A DNA stretch of 64,000 bases from Mageeibacillus indolicus UPII9-5. Its GTDB lineage: Bacteria > Bacillota > Clostridia > Saccharofermentanales > Fastidiosipilaceae. Each line of letters starts with the position of its first letter. The stretch's first letter is position 1. The notes beneath the pieces are model-generated. The model did no database searches. It was not told the origin of the DNA and was given only the letters and a program-made list of their open reading frames with translations. Made by a program: the position numbers and the translations under genes. The stretch covers positions 248,001 through 312,000 of the forward strand of contig NC_013895.2 of NCBI RefSeq assembly GCF_000025225.2. The letters run 5' to 3'. This document shows positions 30,020-38,592 of this stretch, piece after piece.

Positions 30020-30628
30020 ATGAAGCGAGTAGCGATTCTGTTGCCTGACGGTTATGAAGAAATGGAAGCTTTGGCGGTGGTTGACGTCTTGCGGCGTGGT
30101 AAGATCGACATTGATATGATTTCGGCGAATCCGACTTTAAAGACAACTGGCGACCATGGAATAGTAATTTATGCTGACAAACTTTTATCGGAGGTTAACG
30201 CTTCCGATTATGATATGGCGGTGACCCCGGGCGGTTTGCCGGGTACCAAACAACTTCAAGCTGATGCTAAGGTGTTGGCGTTTTTGTCCGATTGTAATGC
30301 TGCCGGCAAATATGTAGCGTCGATCTGTGCTTCTCCTATAGTTCTTGGAGCAGCAAAGATTGCCGAGCAATATACCGGTACATGCTACCCTGGATGTGAG
30401 ACGAAGGTGGGCTTCAAAAAATATGTTGAGGATATGGTTGTAATTGACCGCAATCTGATTACTGCTTGTGGTCCGGCAGCCGCTGTGCCGTTTGCCTTGG
30501 CCTTGTTAGAAATTTTAGCAGGCTCGGATGTGGCGGAAAAAGTTGCGGCGGCAATGCTGTGGCCTCGTCTGGAAGCGGCGATTGTTGCAGGTGATGAGCT
30601 TTTAAAGCAAGTTCACGGTGACAAATAA
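30020..30628 (+). CDS. DJ-1/PfpI (ThiJ) family protein
   Basis: A 202-residue protein of the class I glutamine-amidotransferase-like fold. The nucleophile elbow is SICASP with Cys103; Glu14 in GYEEME is the usual companion acid that tunes the cysteine in DJ-1 proteins. Members act as deglycases, chaperones or stress proteins, and the exact role here is not determinable. It stands alone between the metQ terminator and its own terminator, so it is probably monocistronic. The start has an AAAGGA site ~10 bp upstream. Confidence 0.9.
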   Translation: MKRVAILLPDGYEEMEALAVVDVLRRGKIDIDMISANPTLKTTGDHGIVIYADKLLSEVNASDYDMAVTPGGLPGTKQLQADAKVLAFLSDCNAAGKYVASICASPIVLGAAKIAEQYTGTCYPGCETKVGFKKYVEDMVVIDRNLITACGPAAAVPFALALLEILAGSDVAEKVAAAMLWPRLEAAIVAGDELLKQVHGDK

Positions 30629-30652
30629 ATAGAATGTATAGCTAAAACATGG

Positions 30653-30696
30653 CAACCCAGCACCGTGAGGTAGATTGGTTTAGCTGGGTTGTTTAT
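30653..30696 (+). terminator. Terminator of the DJ-1 family gene
   Basis: CAACCCAGC pairs with GCTGGGTTG (9 bp, 21-nt loop), followed by TTTATT. A second hairpin (TGCGGCA / TGCCGCA, 30702-30737) follows and may reinforce it. Confidence 0.65.
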
Positions 30697-30755
30697 TCAA
30701 CTGCGGCAAGCGGCAAGGTAACTGCCGTCTGCCGCAATTCTTTACTACCATTAGT

Positions 30756-30797
30756 GCTTGCAAAGATTGACTACGATGCTTGCAAAGCTTGACTACG
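30756..30797. repeat. Tandem 20-bp direct repeat upstream of the Crp-like gene
   Basis: GCTTGCAAAGATTGACTACG (30756-30775) and GCTTGCAAAGCTTGACTACG (30778-30797) differ at one position and are spaced by 22 bp, i.e. two helical turns. They lie ~90-130 bp before the crp-like ATG and just before a possible promoter (TTGAAG, 17 bp, TATTCT at 30808-30836). An operator role is an inference. Confidence 0.6.
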
Positions 30798-30885
30798 CCG
30801 CTGGTTCTTGAAGATAAGCAAGAATTATAGTATTCTGAGATGTGCGAAAACGGAAACAACTGACGGGATAAGGAGATAAGGCAGC

Positions 30886-31686
30886 ATGAAACGCTTGTGT
30901 GATGTTTTGACTGATGCTAAAGTCTTTCAGGGTCTTAAGCCGGAAGTTTTCGGTGAGTTTTGCAGCAAATTAAACATGCGTATTCTTTGGAAGGGAGAAG
31001 TCATGGTAAATGAAGGCGACGATTGCACCCAACTCGGTATCGTCGCGGCCGGGCAACTTGCTTTACAAAAATATTCCAGCAACGGAGATTTTGTAACATT
31101 AGGCCTGCTGGGCCCGGGTGACAGTTTCGGCGAAGATCTAATATTCGGATCAAACCACGTTTATCCTAATACTATTGAAGCAGTTACCAATGCCAAAGTG
31201 ATAACTTTATCCAAAGAAGTACTTAAATCAATGCTACCGGGAAACCCGGATCTTTTACAAAACTTCATGCGCTTTTTATCGGATCGAGTTCAGGCGCAAA
31301 ATCGCCGGATTTCCATCCTTTCCCAGCGCAGCTTGCGGAAAAAAATATCAGCGTACTTGCTTGATTTGCTGTGGGAACAAGAAAAAAAAGAAGCAGAAGA
31401 ACATGGCAAAAGCGACTTAGAGAAGTATGATGGCATTGAAAGTGCGAAAGCCGGGCATGCTGTCGGTAATCATGGCAAACGCATTCTGACCCCGTCGGTT
31501 GAGTTGCCTTCGTCCAAAGAAGTGGCCGCCCGCTTGCTGGCCATGCCGCGCCCCTCCTTTTCGCGGGAGTTGGTAAGTATGGAGAAAGATGGTTTAATTA
31601 AAACTAACGGCCGGGTGATTTGGCTGACCAACTTAGACAACCTGGAATCCGGTCTGGAAGATGACGAAGATGATTTTGATGATTAA
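30886..31686 (+). CDS. Crp/Fnr-family transcriptional regulator with an insertion and acidic tail
   Basis: A 266-residue protein. Residues ~10-120 form a cyclic-nucleotide-binding-like beta barrel (GEVMVNEGDDCTQLGIVAAGQLALQ, GPGDSFGEDLIFG), followed by a dimer helix (~125-150) and a C-terminal winged helix (SSKEVAARLLAMPRPSFSRELVSMEKDGLIK). Between the long helix and the HTH is an extra hydrophilic stretch of ~40 residues (about 165-205), and the C-terminus ends in an acidic run (EDDEDDFDD). The cAMP-contact Arg-Ser/Thr pair of true CRP is not evident, so another ligand or none is likely. The 3' end overlaps the diadenylate cyclase gene, which suggests it controls or responds to c-di-AMP or envelope state; this is inference. 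Confidence 0.85.
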   Translation: MKRLCDVLTDAKVFQGLKPEVFGEFCSKLNMRILWKGEVMVNEGDDCTQLGIVAAGQLALQKYSSNGDFVTLGLLGPGDSFGEDLIFGSNHVYPNTIEAVTNAKVITLSKEVLKSMLPGNPDLLQNFMRFLSDRVQAQNRRISILSQRSLRKKISAYLLDLLWEQEKKEAEEHGKSDLEKYDGIESAKAGHAVGNHGKRILTPSVELPSSKEVAARLLAMPRPSFSRELVSMEKDGLIKTNGRVIWLTNLDNLESGLEDDEDDFDD

Positions 31687-33238
31687 CAGTCTGATTATAC
31701 AGTTGAGTGCGATGCTTTCTGCGTTGATCCGTGCGGCTTTGCCTGCGGTTTTACAAGAACAGACGGCAACTCAGGTCGACGATTTGTTTCGAACGATAGT
31801 TAATAGTCTCAGCACAGAATTTTTGTTCGGAACATTTGATACTTGGGGCAATGCGATCGGCGCGGCATTGGACATCTTGGTTACGGCTACGGTGATCTAT
31901 TTTGTCCTTAAGCTGTTTGATGATTCACGGACTTGGCAGTTACTCAAGGGTTTCGTCTTTATCTTACTTTTAACCGTATTTTGCAACGCGATCGGTCTTA
32001 ATACGATCAATTATCTACTTTCAAATTCCATCAGTGTTTTGATCATCGGTGTTGTGGTTATTTTTCAGCCGGAAATGCGTACAGCATTGGAGACGGTTGG
32101 TCGTAATTCGCTTTCTCTGATCAATACAGTTTCCAAAGACTTGAACAGCAGTAGTCAGGAAATCGCCTCCATGATTGAGTCTATCGCCGTAGCGTGCGAC
32201 GATATGGCCTCGACTTGCACCGGTGCGTTGATTGTGTTGGAACGTAGTACCGCTCTGGGCGAGCTTATTAAGAACAGCCCGGCTCCGGTTATAATTAACG
32301 GAAATATTACTTCGGCGACGTTGGAACAAATATTTTATAAAAATTCACCTTTGCATGACGGTGCTCTGCTTATTCGCAACGGCCGTATCTATGCCGCCAG
32401 ATGTCATGTACCTTTGGCAGACACCTATCATTTGAGAAAAGATTTGGGGACACGGCACCGGGCCGCTATCGGAGCTAGCGAAATGGGGGATGCGGTGGCC
32501 ATTGTCGTTTCGGAAGAACGCGGCAGCATATCTATCGCCATTGACGGGCGTATATATGTGCTTGAAAATGGAGATGCTTTGCGCTCGGTACTGACAAAAA
32601 TTTTGTTGCCCGAGCCTGATACGACGAAAGAAAAATCTTCGCCATTGGCCATTTTACAATCATTCAAGACTTTGGGGGCTTCACTGCGCCGCGATAAATT
32701 GGACAATGTTGAGTTGATCGCTGGGAATAAGGCCGTGGTAAGGCGACTCAAGCGGCACCGCTTGGTATTGAAATTTTTGTCGGCCGTCCTGTCCTTTGTG
32801 CTATTTTCCTATGTGCAGGCGGTGAACAACCCGCTTGAAATTGCGTCATTTTCACAATTGCCGATTACCGTTCAAGGCATGGAATACTTGGATGAGCAAG
32901 GCTTTAAAATGTCATCTAGCGACAAAACGGTTAATTTGGTGCTGCGGGCCCGCCGCAAAACAATTAATAAAATAAAAGACAACCCTGCTGCAATAATTGC
33001 ATATGTTTCATTGAAAGAGAAGGAAATCAAGGAGGGTGGCCATTCTTACCCGGTGCAAATTAAAATAAATAAGATTGCAGCAGCTTCTTATCGGGTCAGA
33101 TCATTGGATCCACTCGAAATAACGGTTAACTTTAATCGTGATTCAGGTGATTATAAGCAAATTCTTCCGGGAACTAACCGGCGCGGTAGCGGCGGCCTGG
33201 AACAAAATTTAAGTGAAGAAGCGGCAGCTTCCAACTAA
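31670..33238 (+). CDS. cdaA: Diadenylate cyclase fused to a YbbR domain (CdaA-CdaR in one protein)
   Basis: This protein makes c-di-AMP from two ATP at the membrane. From the ATG at 31670 (GGAAG 9 bp upstream; 31661 and 31679 are alternatives) it has 522 residues against ~275 for a normal CdaA. The N-terminal half has three hydrophobic segments (LDILVTATVIYFVLKLF; KGFVFILLLTVFCNAIG; SVLIIGVVVIF) and the DAC domain with HDGALLIRNG (Asp230) and GTRHRAAIG (R262-H263-R264). After ~340 residues there is another TM segment (LVLKFLSAVLSFVLFSYVQ) and a single YbbR-type domain (~385-500), the fold of the CdaR regulator normally encoded by the next gene. glmM follows immediately, as in the classic cdaA-cdaR-glmM operon. 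Confidence 0.9.
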   Translation: MILMINSLIIQLSAMLSALIRAALPAVLQEQTATQVDDLFRTIVNSLSTEFLFGTFDTWGNAIGAALDILVTATVIYFVLKLFDDSRTWQLLKGFVFILLLTVFCNAIGLNTINYLLSNSISVLIIGVVVIFQPEMRTALETVGRNSLSLINTVSKDLNSSSQEIASMIESIAVACDDMASTCTGALIVLERSTALGELIKNSPAPVIINGNITSATLEQIFYKNSPLHDGALLIRNGRIYAARCHVPLADTYHLRKDLGTRHRAAIGASEMGDAVAIVVSEERGSISIAIDGRIYVLENGDALRSVLTKILLPEPDTTKEKSSPLAILQSFKTLGASLRRDKLDNVELIAGNKAVVRRLKRHRLVLKFLSAVLSFVLFSYVQAVNNPLEIASFSQLPITVQGMEYLDEQGFKMSSSDKTVNLVLRARRKTINKIKDNPAAIIAYVSLKEKEIKEGGHSYPVQIKINKIAAASYRVRSLDPLEITVNFNRDSGDYKQILPGTNRRGSGGLEQNLSEEAAASN

Positions 33239-33251
33239 GAAAGAGGTTAAT

Positions 33252-34610
33252 ATGGGAGTTTTATTTGGTACAGATGGTGTAAGAGGCATTGCCAATACGG
33301 AATTAAGTCCGGAATTGGCCTTTAAACTCGGATATTACGGGGCGAGAGTCCTTGCCGCCGACTTACAGCAGAAACCGCGTTTCGTGATTGGCCACGATAC
33401 CAGATTATCATCGTCCATGCTTGAAAATGCGCTGTGTGCCGGCATTTGCTCCGCCGGAGCAGACGCGTATTGCTGCGGAACAATTCCGACGCCGGGAATT
33501 GCTTATCTGACGGCTGAAAAAGAGTTCAGCGCCGGGGTAGTTATTTCGGCCTCGCATAATCCGTATGAGTTTAACGGTATAAAATTCTTTAATTCTACCG
33601 GCTTTAAACTTTCCGATGAAATTGAAGATCAGATTGAATCCTATATAACTGGGACAAGGTCCGATGATTTGCCGCGGCCGACCGGTGATGCTCTGGGGAC
33701 GGTTTTCCCTTATCCTCAGGGAATAGATGCGTATATGGCTCATTTGCGCTATGCTATGGGCTTGGATCTCCACGGTTTAAAGATCGCTATGGACTGTGCC
33801 AACGGAGCTGCTTACAGTATAGCTCCGCGTATTTTCCGTAATTTAGGGGCTGAGCTGCATTTGATCGGCGATATTCCCGATGGTATTAATATAAACTCCG
33901 GCTGTGGTTCAACCGACTTACGTGCATTAAGTGAGTTAGTCGTACGCGAGAAATGCGATATAGGGCTTGCATTTGACGGCGATGCCGACCGCTTGCTGGC
34001 GATAGATCATACCGGATGTGAAGTTGACGGAGACGAGATCATGGCTATCTTGGCGGAATATCTGCGCAGCAAAAACTTACTAGGCAAAGATACCTTGGTG
34101 ATCACGGTAATGAGTAATCTCGGACTGACCAAACATGCAGAAACGGCAAATTTGAATATAGTGACGACAAAAGTCGGTGACCGTTATGTTATGGAAGCCA
34201 TGCGTGAGGGCGGTTACACTTTGGGCGGCGAGCAGTCCGGACACTTTATAATGTTGGACTTTGCCACTACGGGAGACGGAATTTTGAGTGCTTTGGCCTT
34301 GCTCAAAGCTTTACGTAAGAGTCATAAAACTTTGCATGAGGCCGCTAAGATGGTCACAATTTATCCACAGGTTTTGCTCAAGACCAAGGTTCGGAATGAG
34401 AATAAAAGCAAAATTTTGGACTTGCCGGAGGTCGCAACGGCAATTACAAAAGTACAAGCGGTTTTGGGCAGAAATGGCAGAGTGCTAGTAAGACCGTCCG
34501 GAACTGAGCCAGTGATCCGAGTTATGATTGAAGGTCAGGATACGGAAGCGATTAAAGCTCAGGCAGAAGAGTTGGTCAAAATTATTGAAACTGCCGAAGC
34601 TGCATTATGA
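33252..34610 (+). CDS. glmM: Phosphoglucosamine mutase
   Basis: This enzyme converts glucosamine-6-phosphate to glucosamine-1-phosphate for UDP-GlcNAc and peptidoglycan synthesis. I start it at MGVLFGTDGVRG (33252) with AGAGG upstream; an in-frame ATG at 33213 lies inside the previous gene. The 452-residue protein has the phosphoserine loop SASHNPYEFNG with Ser101, the metal loop DGDADR (~242-247), the sugar-binding GEQSGH (~325-330) and the phosphate-binding RPSGTEPVIR. It sits directly downstream of the c-di-AMP cyclase fusion; in Bacillus and Lactococcus GlmM binds and inhibits CdaA, so the arrangement fits a known protein-protein control. Confidence 0.97.
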   Translation: MGVLFGTDGVRGIANTELSPELAFKLGYYGARVLAADLQQKPRFVIGHDTRLSSSMLENALCAGICSAGADAYCCGTIPTPGIAYLTAEKEFSAGVVISASHNPYEFNGIKFFNSTGFKLSDEIEDQIESYITGTRSDDLPRPTGDALGTVFPYPQGIDAYMAHLRYAMGLDLHGLKIAMDCANGAAYSIAPRIFRNLGAELHLIGDIPDGININSGCGSTDLRALSELVVREKCDIGLAFDGDADRLLAIDHTGCEVDGDEIMAILAEYLRSKNLLGKDTLVITVMSNLGLTKHAETANLNIVTTKVGDRYVMEAMREGGYTLGGEQSGHFIMLDFATTGDGILSALALLKALRKSHKTLHEAAKMVTIYPQVLLKTKVRNENKSKILDLPEVATAITKVQAVLGRNGRVLVRPSGTEPVIRVMIEGQDTEAIKAQAEELVKIIETAEAAL

Positions 34611-34691
34611 GGTGTAGGGCTGGCTGAAGCATAAGGCACACAATTCACGATTAAGGACAATTGCGTATAATTTTAAATAACAGGGCTGCGT

Positions 34692-35921
34692 GTGAATAAA
34701 ATAAGCACAAAAAAATTAAAGAAAAGAAAGCTGTTCAAATTGCTTGTCAGTTGCGGTTTCGGAATCGTGATTTTGCTGACGGCAGCCATTTTGTGGCTTT
34801 ACCTGCGCCCTAAGGAACCTGACTTCGGTTTGTTGGCGGAAAAACAGGATTATAGTTGGCGTGAGTACGGCCATGCGAGGCCGTATACACCCTCCGCCGC
34901 GGGCGTAACCAAGGTCTGGCCAGCAGAATCATCTGTCCCGCAATTGCATGATGGCTTAAAAATTTTAAAAAGAATTAATTTACGGGCGGAACAGCCTCTT
35001 AGGGGACTGCGGGTGATTCTCGATGCCGGCCATGGTGGCAGCGATCCCGGCACAGTGTGGCCGCAGAAAGGCAAGCATGAGTTTGAAGAGAAAGAAGCTG
35101 CTTTGCTGTTGGCCGAGCAGATTAAGCTGAAGTTGCAGGCGGCTGGAACGAAAGTGGTTACGTTGCGCGACCGCGACGAGTTCGTGTCTGTCTATAACCG
35201 CAGTGCGACGGCCGGCAGATATATTTTGAATGAATACCTCCAAGGCCAAGCTGATGAGCAGGTTGCTCCGAAACAGGGGCTGGCGAGAACCCTTACCGAG
35301 GCTGAGCGGCGTACCTTAGGTGATATCGATTCGGCACTGCAGGAGATAATCGCTAAGAACAAGGACAGTTTTGGGGGGATTTTGGGTGGAATCGGTGCTA
35401 CGCCTCAAGCTGAAATGCTCATGGACATTGAAAAGCAATTTGTAGATGTTGTCTATTTATCTGTACATGTCAATTCATCTGCTCATAGCGATGTGGGTGG
35501 AACGCAGGTCTATTTGTTGCGTTCTCCGACGCTGTTTGCAGCGCAGAATATTCTTCCTTACGAAGGATCCGAATTCTCGGAAACTTATTTGCCGGACGCC
35601 AAAGCTGTACCGTTCTATCCCTTGTATCTGAAATATGATGACGAAGCTAGACTGCGCTTGGCGAGAGGGCTGTATACAGCTGTAGCACGGACTGCGCCGG
35701 AAATGCGAACCAATATTGCGAAATCAGTACTTGAGGAAAATTTTGCCGTTATCCGTACCTGTAATTTACCCGGAGTGCTTTTTGAAACCGGGTTTATCAC
35801 TAATGAAAGAGATCGCAAATTTTTGTGGTCAAAAACAGGTCGTGATAAGTTGGCGACGGCGGTGGTTGATGGTTTGAAAACCTACGTCGAGCTGATGCAG
35901 AAATTTGCAAAGCATCCATAA
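34692..35921 (+). CDS. N-acetylmuramoyl-L-alanine amidase (Amidase_3), membrane-anchored, with an insertion
   Basis: This protein cleaves the amide between muramic acid and the stem peptide in peptidoglycan. The 409-residue protein starts at GTG (34692) and has one N-terminal TM anchor (FKLLVSCGFGIVILLTAAILWLYL). The zinc site residues appear as ILDAGHGGSDPG (His), EFEEKEAALLLAEQ (Glu), SVHVNSSAHSDVGG (His) and the catalytic Glu in GVLFETGFITN. Between the TLRDRDEFVSVYNRS and VVYLSVHVN blocks there are ~65 extra residues with predicted helices, a place where helical insertions regulate amidases such as AmiB/C. It continues the cdaAR-glmM transcription unit after 81 bp. Confidence 0.93.
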   Translation: MNKISTKKLKKRKLFKLLVSCGFGIVILLTAAILWLYLRPKEPDFGLLAEKQDYSWREYGHARPYTPSAAGVTKVWPAESSVPQLHDGLKILKRINLRAEQPLRGLRVILDAGHGGSDPGTVWPQKGKHEFEEKEAALLLAEQIKLKLQAAGTKVVTLRDRDEFVSVYNRSATAGRYILNEYLQGQADEQVAPKQGLARTLTEAERRTLGDIDSALQEIIAKNKDSFGGILGGIGATPQAEMLMDIEKQFVDVVYLSVHVNSSAHSDVGGTQVYLLRSPTLFAAQNILPYEGSEFSETYLPDAKAVPFYPLYLKYDDEARLRLARGLYTAVARTAPEMRTNIAKSVLEENFAVIRTCNLPGVLFETGFITNERDRKFLWSKTGRDKLATAVVDGLKTYVELMQKFAKHP

Positions 35922-36003
35922 AGTGGATCCATAAAGTGCATTCTAAAGCACATTTTTAAAGCACATTCTTAAAATATAGGGAACGGAAACGAAGGGGAAC
36001 AGA

Positions 36004-36864
36004 ATGGGACAATTTTACAGCAATGAAAAGTATAAGCACCTTTGGGCCGATGATAAGTCCCCGAAGTTGGTACATGTGACTTATATGGAAAAAAAAGCCA
36101 GTCAGCATCCGCGTGTTCTCAGCTCAAGTGACAACTTTTCAGAAATAGTTCTGGTAAAAGATGGTGGCGGCGAAATATATATAGGAGATCAAATTTTGCA
36201 GGTCGGTCCGGATGATTTGATGTTTTACAACGCTGGAATTCCACACGATCAACGCACGGCCCCCGGCAAACCATTTGTTCGCTATGCTGTTGCGGTAACA
36301 GGCTTTAAACGCCCCGGCTGTCGGCCTAACTGCCTTTTGCCTGACGATATTGTACCAGTCATTGCGGCGGGTAAACTGGCTGAGCCGTTGGGGCAAACAT
36401 TTGAACTGCTATATAATTTGATGGCACAAGATTGCCTTGGCAATGAAAAGACGACGCATTACGTTCTGCAAGCTTTATTGGCTCAAGTCGATGTTATCGT
36501 TTCGGCCAAGCAAAATCCGATTGTTACTTCAGAACGTGAGGAAATTCCTTTGGCAACACGGGTGCGTGCCTACATGGACGAGCATTTCTGCGATGAAATC
36601 AGCTTGCAGGATCTGGCAGATCGCTTTAACATCAGTTCCTTCTATTTGGCACACATATTTAAAAAACAATACGGTTATCCGCCGTTGCAGTATATTTTGC
36701 GACGGCGCATCGGTTTGGCACAGACGCTGCTGATCACAACGGATTTGCCGGTGGGAGAAATCGGAGCGCGTGTCGGTTACGCTAATCCCAGTCACTTCAA
36801 CTTGATTTTCACCAAAAACACGGGTACTTCACCTCGTAAATATAGATTGAATTACTTGAATTAA
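36004..36864 (+). CDS. AraC-family transcriptional regulator
   Basis: A 286-residue regulator. An N-terminal cupin-like sensor domain (residues ~15-110, with EIVLVKDGGGEIYIGDQILQVGPDDLMFYNAGIPHDQ) probably binds a small ligand. A C-terminal pair of helix-turn-helix motifs follows (LQDLADRFNISSFYLAHIFKK; VGEIGARVGYANPSHFNLIFTKNTGTSPRKYR). AraC proteins with this layout control sugar or glycoside metabolism genes, but no such operon is adjacent. rpiA begins 39 bp downstream, so rpiA could be co-transcribed. Good GAAGGGGAA site before the ATG. Confidence 0.93.
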   Translation: MGQFYSNEKYKHLWADDKSPKLVHVTYMEKKASQHPRVLSSSDNFSEIVLVKDGGGEIYIGDQILQVGPDDLMFYNAGIPHDQRTAPGKPFVRYAVAVTGFKRPGCRPNCLLPDDIVPVIAAGKLAEPLGQTFELLYNLMAQDCLGNEKTTHYVLQALLAQVDVIVSAKQNPIVTSEREEIPLATRVRAYMDEHFCDEISLQDLADRFNISSFYLAHIFKKQYGYPPLQYILRRRIGLAQTLLITTDLPVGEIGARVGYANPSHFNLIFTKNTGTSPRKYRLNYLN

Positions 36865-36903
36865 ATATAGCTATCTCAATAGCTATCTCAGGAGGGTAGG
36901 GCA

Positions 36904-37713
36904 ATGGATAAATTAAACTCATCCGAGTCGGCAGCGGCGGAACTGTCGCCGATAGAACAAGGAAAACGTTTGGCCGGTTATAAGGCGTGCGAATGCCTGC
37001 GTGACGGGATGCTTATTGGACTCGGTACCGGATCTACCGCTTTTTACGCCATCGAGCGCACAGGTCAGCTGGTGGCGGAGGGCTTACGAATAAAGGCGGT
37101 TGCCACTTCTGAAGCGACTGCTAAACTGGCTGCAGCACGTCATATCCCCCTTCTCAGTGCCGATGCTGTTACCGAACTTGACGTAGCGATCGATGGAGTT
37201 GATGAAATCGACCCGCAATTTAATGCCATTAAAGGTGGCGGTGGCGCTCTGTTTCGCGAAAAAATTATTGCGATGATGAGTAAAGAGGTCATCTGGGTTA
37301 TGGATGAACGCAAATTGGTGCCGGCCATTGGGGATTTCCATCTACCGGTAGAAATTTTGCCGTTCGGGGCCAGTTCTCTAATATATAAGATAGACCATCT
37401 CGGGTTAAAGCCGCGACTGCGTTGTCGTCGCGGCGAAGAATTACCGGATTGGACTTGCCCGACTGTTCGCCGTCAAATTGAAGTGCTACAAAATCCATCA
37501 GAGTCTAAACAATTATGGGTTACCGATAATGGCAATCTTTTGGTGGATTTAATGGTAGACGCTCCGCTTGATTTGGGTTATATTCAAAAGAACCTACTGC
37601 CGTTGACAGGTGTTTTAGAAACCGGCCTGTTTTTGAATATCTGTGCCAGAATGTATGTCGGCGGCCAAGGAACAGTCAGAGAGATTATTAATCCTTCTCC
37701 GGCCAAACGTTGA
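36904..37713 (+). CDS. rpiA: Ribose-5-phosphate isomerase A
   Basis: This enzyme interconverts ribose-5-phosphate and ribulose-5-phosphate in the pentose phosphate pathway. The family signatures are present: GLGTGSTAFYAIE (phosphate loop), the catalytic DGVDEID segment near 98-104 and KGGGGALFREKI near 110-121. The protein is 269 residues, about 40 longer than E. coli RpiA, because of a polar N-terminal extension and a short insertion near 175-200 (RCRRGEELPDWTCPTVRRQ). A strong AGGAGG site precedes the ATG. hbd follows after 38 bp. Confidence 0.95.
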   Translation: MDKLNSSESAAAELSPIEQGKRLAGYKACECLRDGMLIGLGTGSTAFYAIERTGQLVAEGLRIKAVATSEATAKLAAARHIPLLSADAVTELDVAIDGVDEIDPQFNAIKGGGGALFREKIIAMMSKEVIWVMDERKLVPAIGDFHLPVEILPFGASSLIYKIDHLGLKPRLRCRRGEELPDWTCPTVRRQIEVLQNPSESKQLWVTDNGNLLVDLMVDAPLDLGYIQKNLLPLTGVLETGLFLNICARMYVGGQGTVREIINPSPAKR

Positions 37714-37751
37714 ACAATATAAAACTTTAGACAATATAAGAGGATTTAAAT

Positions 37752-38591
37752 ATGAAAGTTTTTATAGTAGGTGCCGGAACCATGGGGGCCGGAATAGCAC
37801 AGACTTTCCTGCAACATGACCACACGGTTTGGTTGTATGACACGGTTGATGCCGCCGTTCAGTCAGGATACAAAAAAATAACTGCCGCCTTGCAAGCGGA
37901 AACGGTTGCGGGAATATACAAAGCTGAACAAGTTGAAAAGTGGCTGGATAATATCCATCTGGCGACATCATTAGACTTGGCTGCAGATGCTGATTTGGTA
38001 GTTGAGGCTATCTTTGAGCATATGAGTGTCAAGCAGGAAGTCTTTCAAGAGCTGGACGATATTTGTTCGGCTAACACTTTGTTGGCGACTAATACTTCCG
38101 CGCTTTCAATTACCGAAATTTCCTGCGGCTTGGAACACGCAGCCAACGTTTGCGGTATGCATTTCTTCAATCCTGCGCCGAAGACGCCGCTTATTGAAGT
38201 GGTGCCGGGAATGTTGACTCAGCAATCGACGGTTGAGGCAATTCAGCGAATAGCGCACAGTATCGGCAAAGAAACTGTAACTATGCAGGAAAGTGCCGGA
38301 TTCATTGTCAACCGTCTAGTTATTCCGCAAATCAATGAAGCGGTGTTTTTGCTGATGGAAGGTGTGGCAACAGCTGCTGATATTGATAAGGCGATGATTT
38401 TGGGTGCCAATCACCACTGCGGACCATTACACTTGGCGGACAGCATTGGAAATGACGCTGTTTTACAAATAATGGAGACATTGTTATCGGATACCGGCGA
38501 TGTGCGCTATCGTCCATGCCCGTTATTGCGCAAAATGGTACGTGCTAATTTGCTGGGACGCAAAACTGGTCAAGGATTTTTTAAGTATTAG
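37752..38591 (+). CDS. hbd: 3-Hydroxybutyryl-CoA dehydrogenase
   Basis: This enzyme reduces acetoacetyl-CoA to 3-hydroxybutyryl-CoA with NAD(P)H, the second step of clostridial butyrate formation. The 279-residue protein has the Rossmann motif GAGTMGAGIAQTF, the catalytic His in GMHFFNPAP with Glu following in PLIEVV, and Asn in AGFIVNRLVIPQINEA. The C-terminal dimer domain contains GPLHLADSIGND and ends in RKTGQGFFKY. The other butyrate genes (thl, crt, bcd, etf) are not in the window. Length and motifs are normal; AGAGGA precedes the ATG. Confidence 0.95.
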   Translation: MKVFIVGAGTMGAGIAQTFLQHDHTVWLYDTVDAAVQSGYKKITAALQAETVAGIYKAEQVEKWLDNIHLATSLDLAADADLVVEAIFEHMSVKQEVFQELDDICSANTLLATNTSALSITEISCGLEHAANVCGMHFFNPAPKTPLIEVVPGMLTQQSTVEAIQRIAHSIGKETVTMQESAGFIVNRLVIPQINEAVFLLMEGVATAADIDKAMILGANHHCGPLHLADSIGNDAVLQIMETLLSDTGDVRYRPCPLLRKMVRANLLGRKTGQGFFKY

Positions 38592-38592
38592 T

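Noticed and set aside
35930-35980. Repeated AAAGCACATT units between the amidase and AraC genes
   Set aside because: Short imperfect repeats in AT-rich sequence without spacing regularity; not enough for an operator or CRISPR call.
38500-38592. Longer start for the NusG-II protein inside hbd
   Set aside because: The extra 31 residues are coded within the conserved end of hbd in another frame; the ATG at 38593 directly precedes the TM helix.
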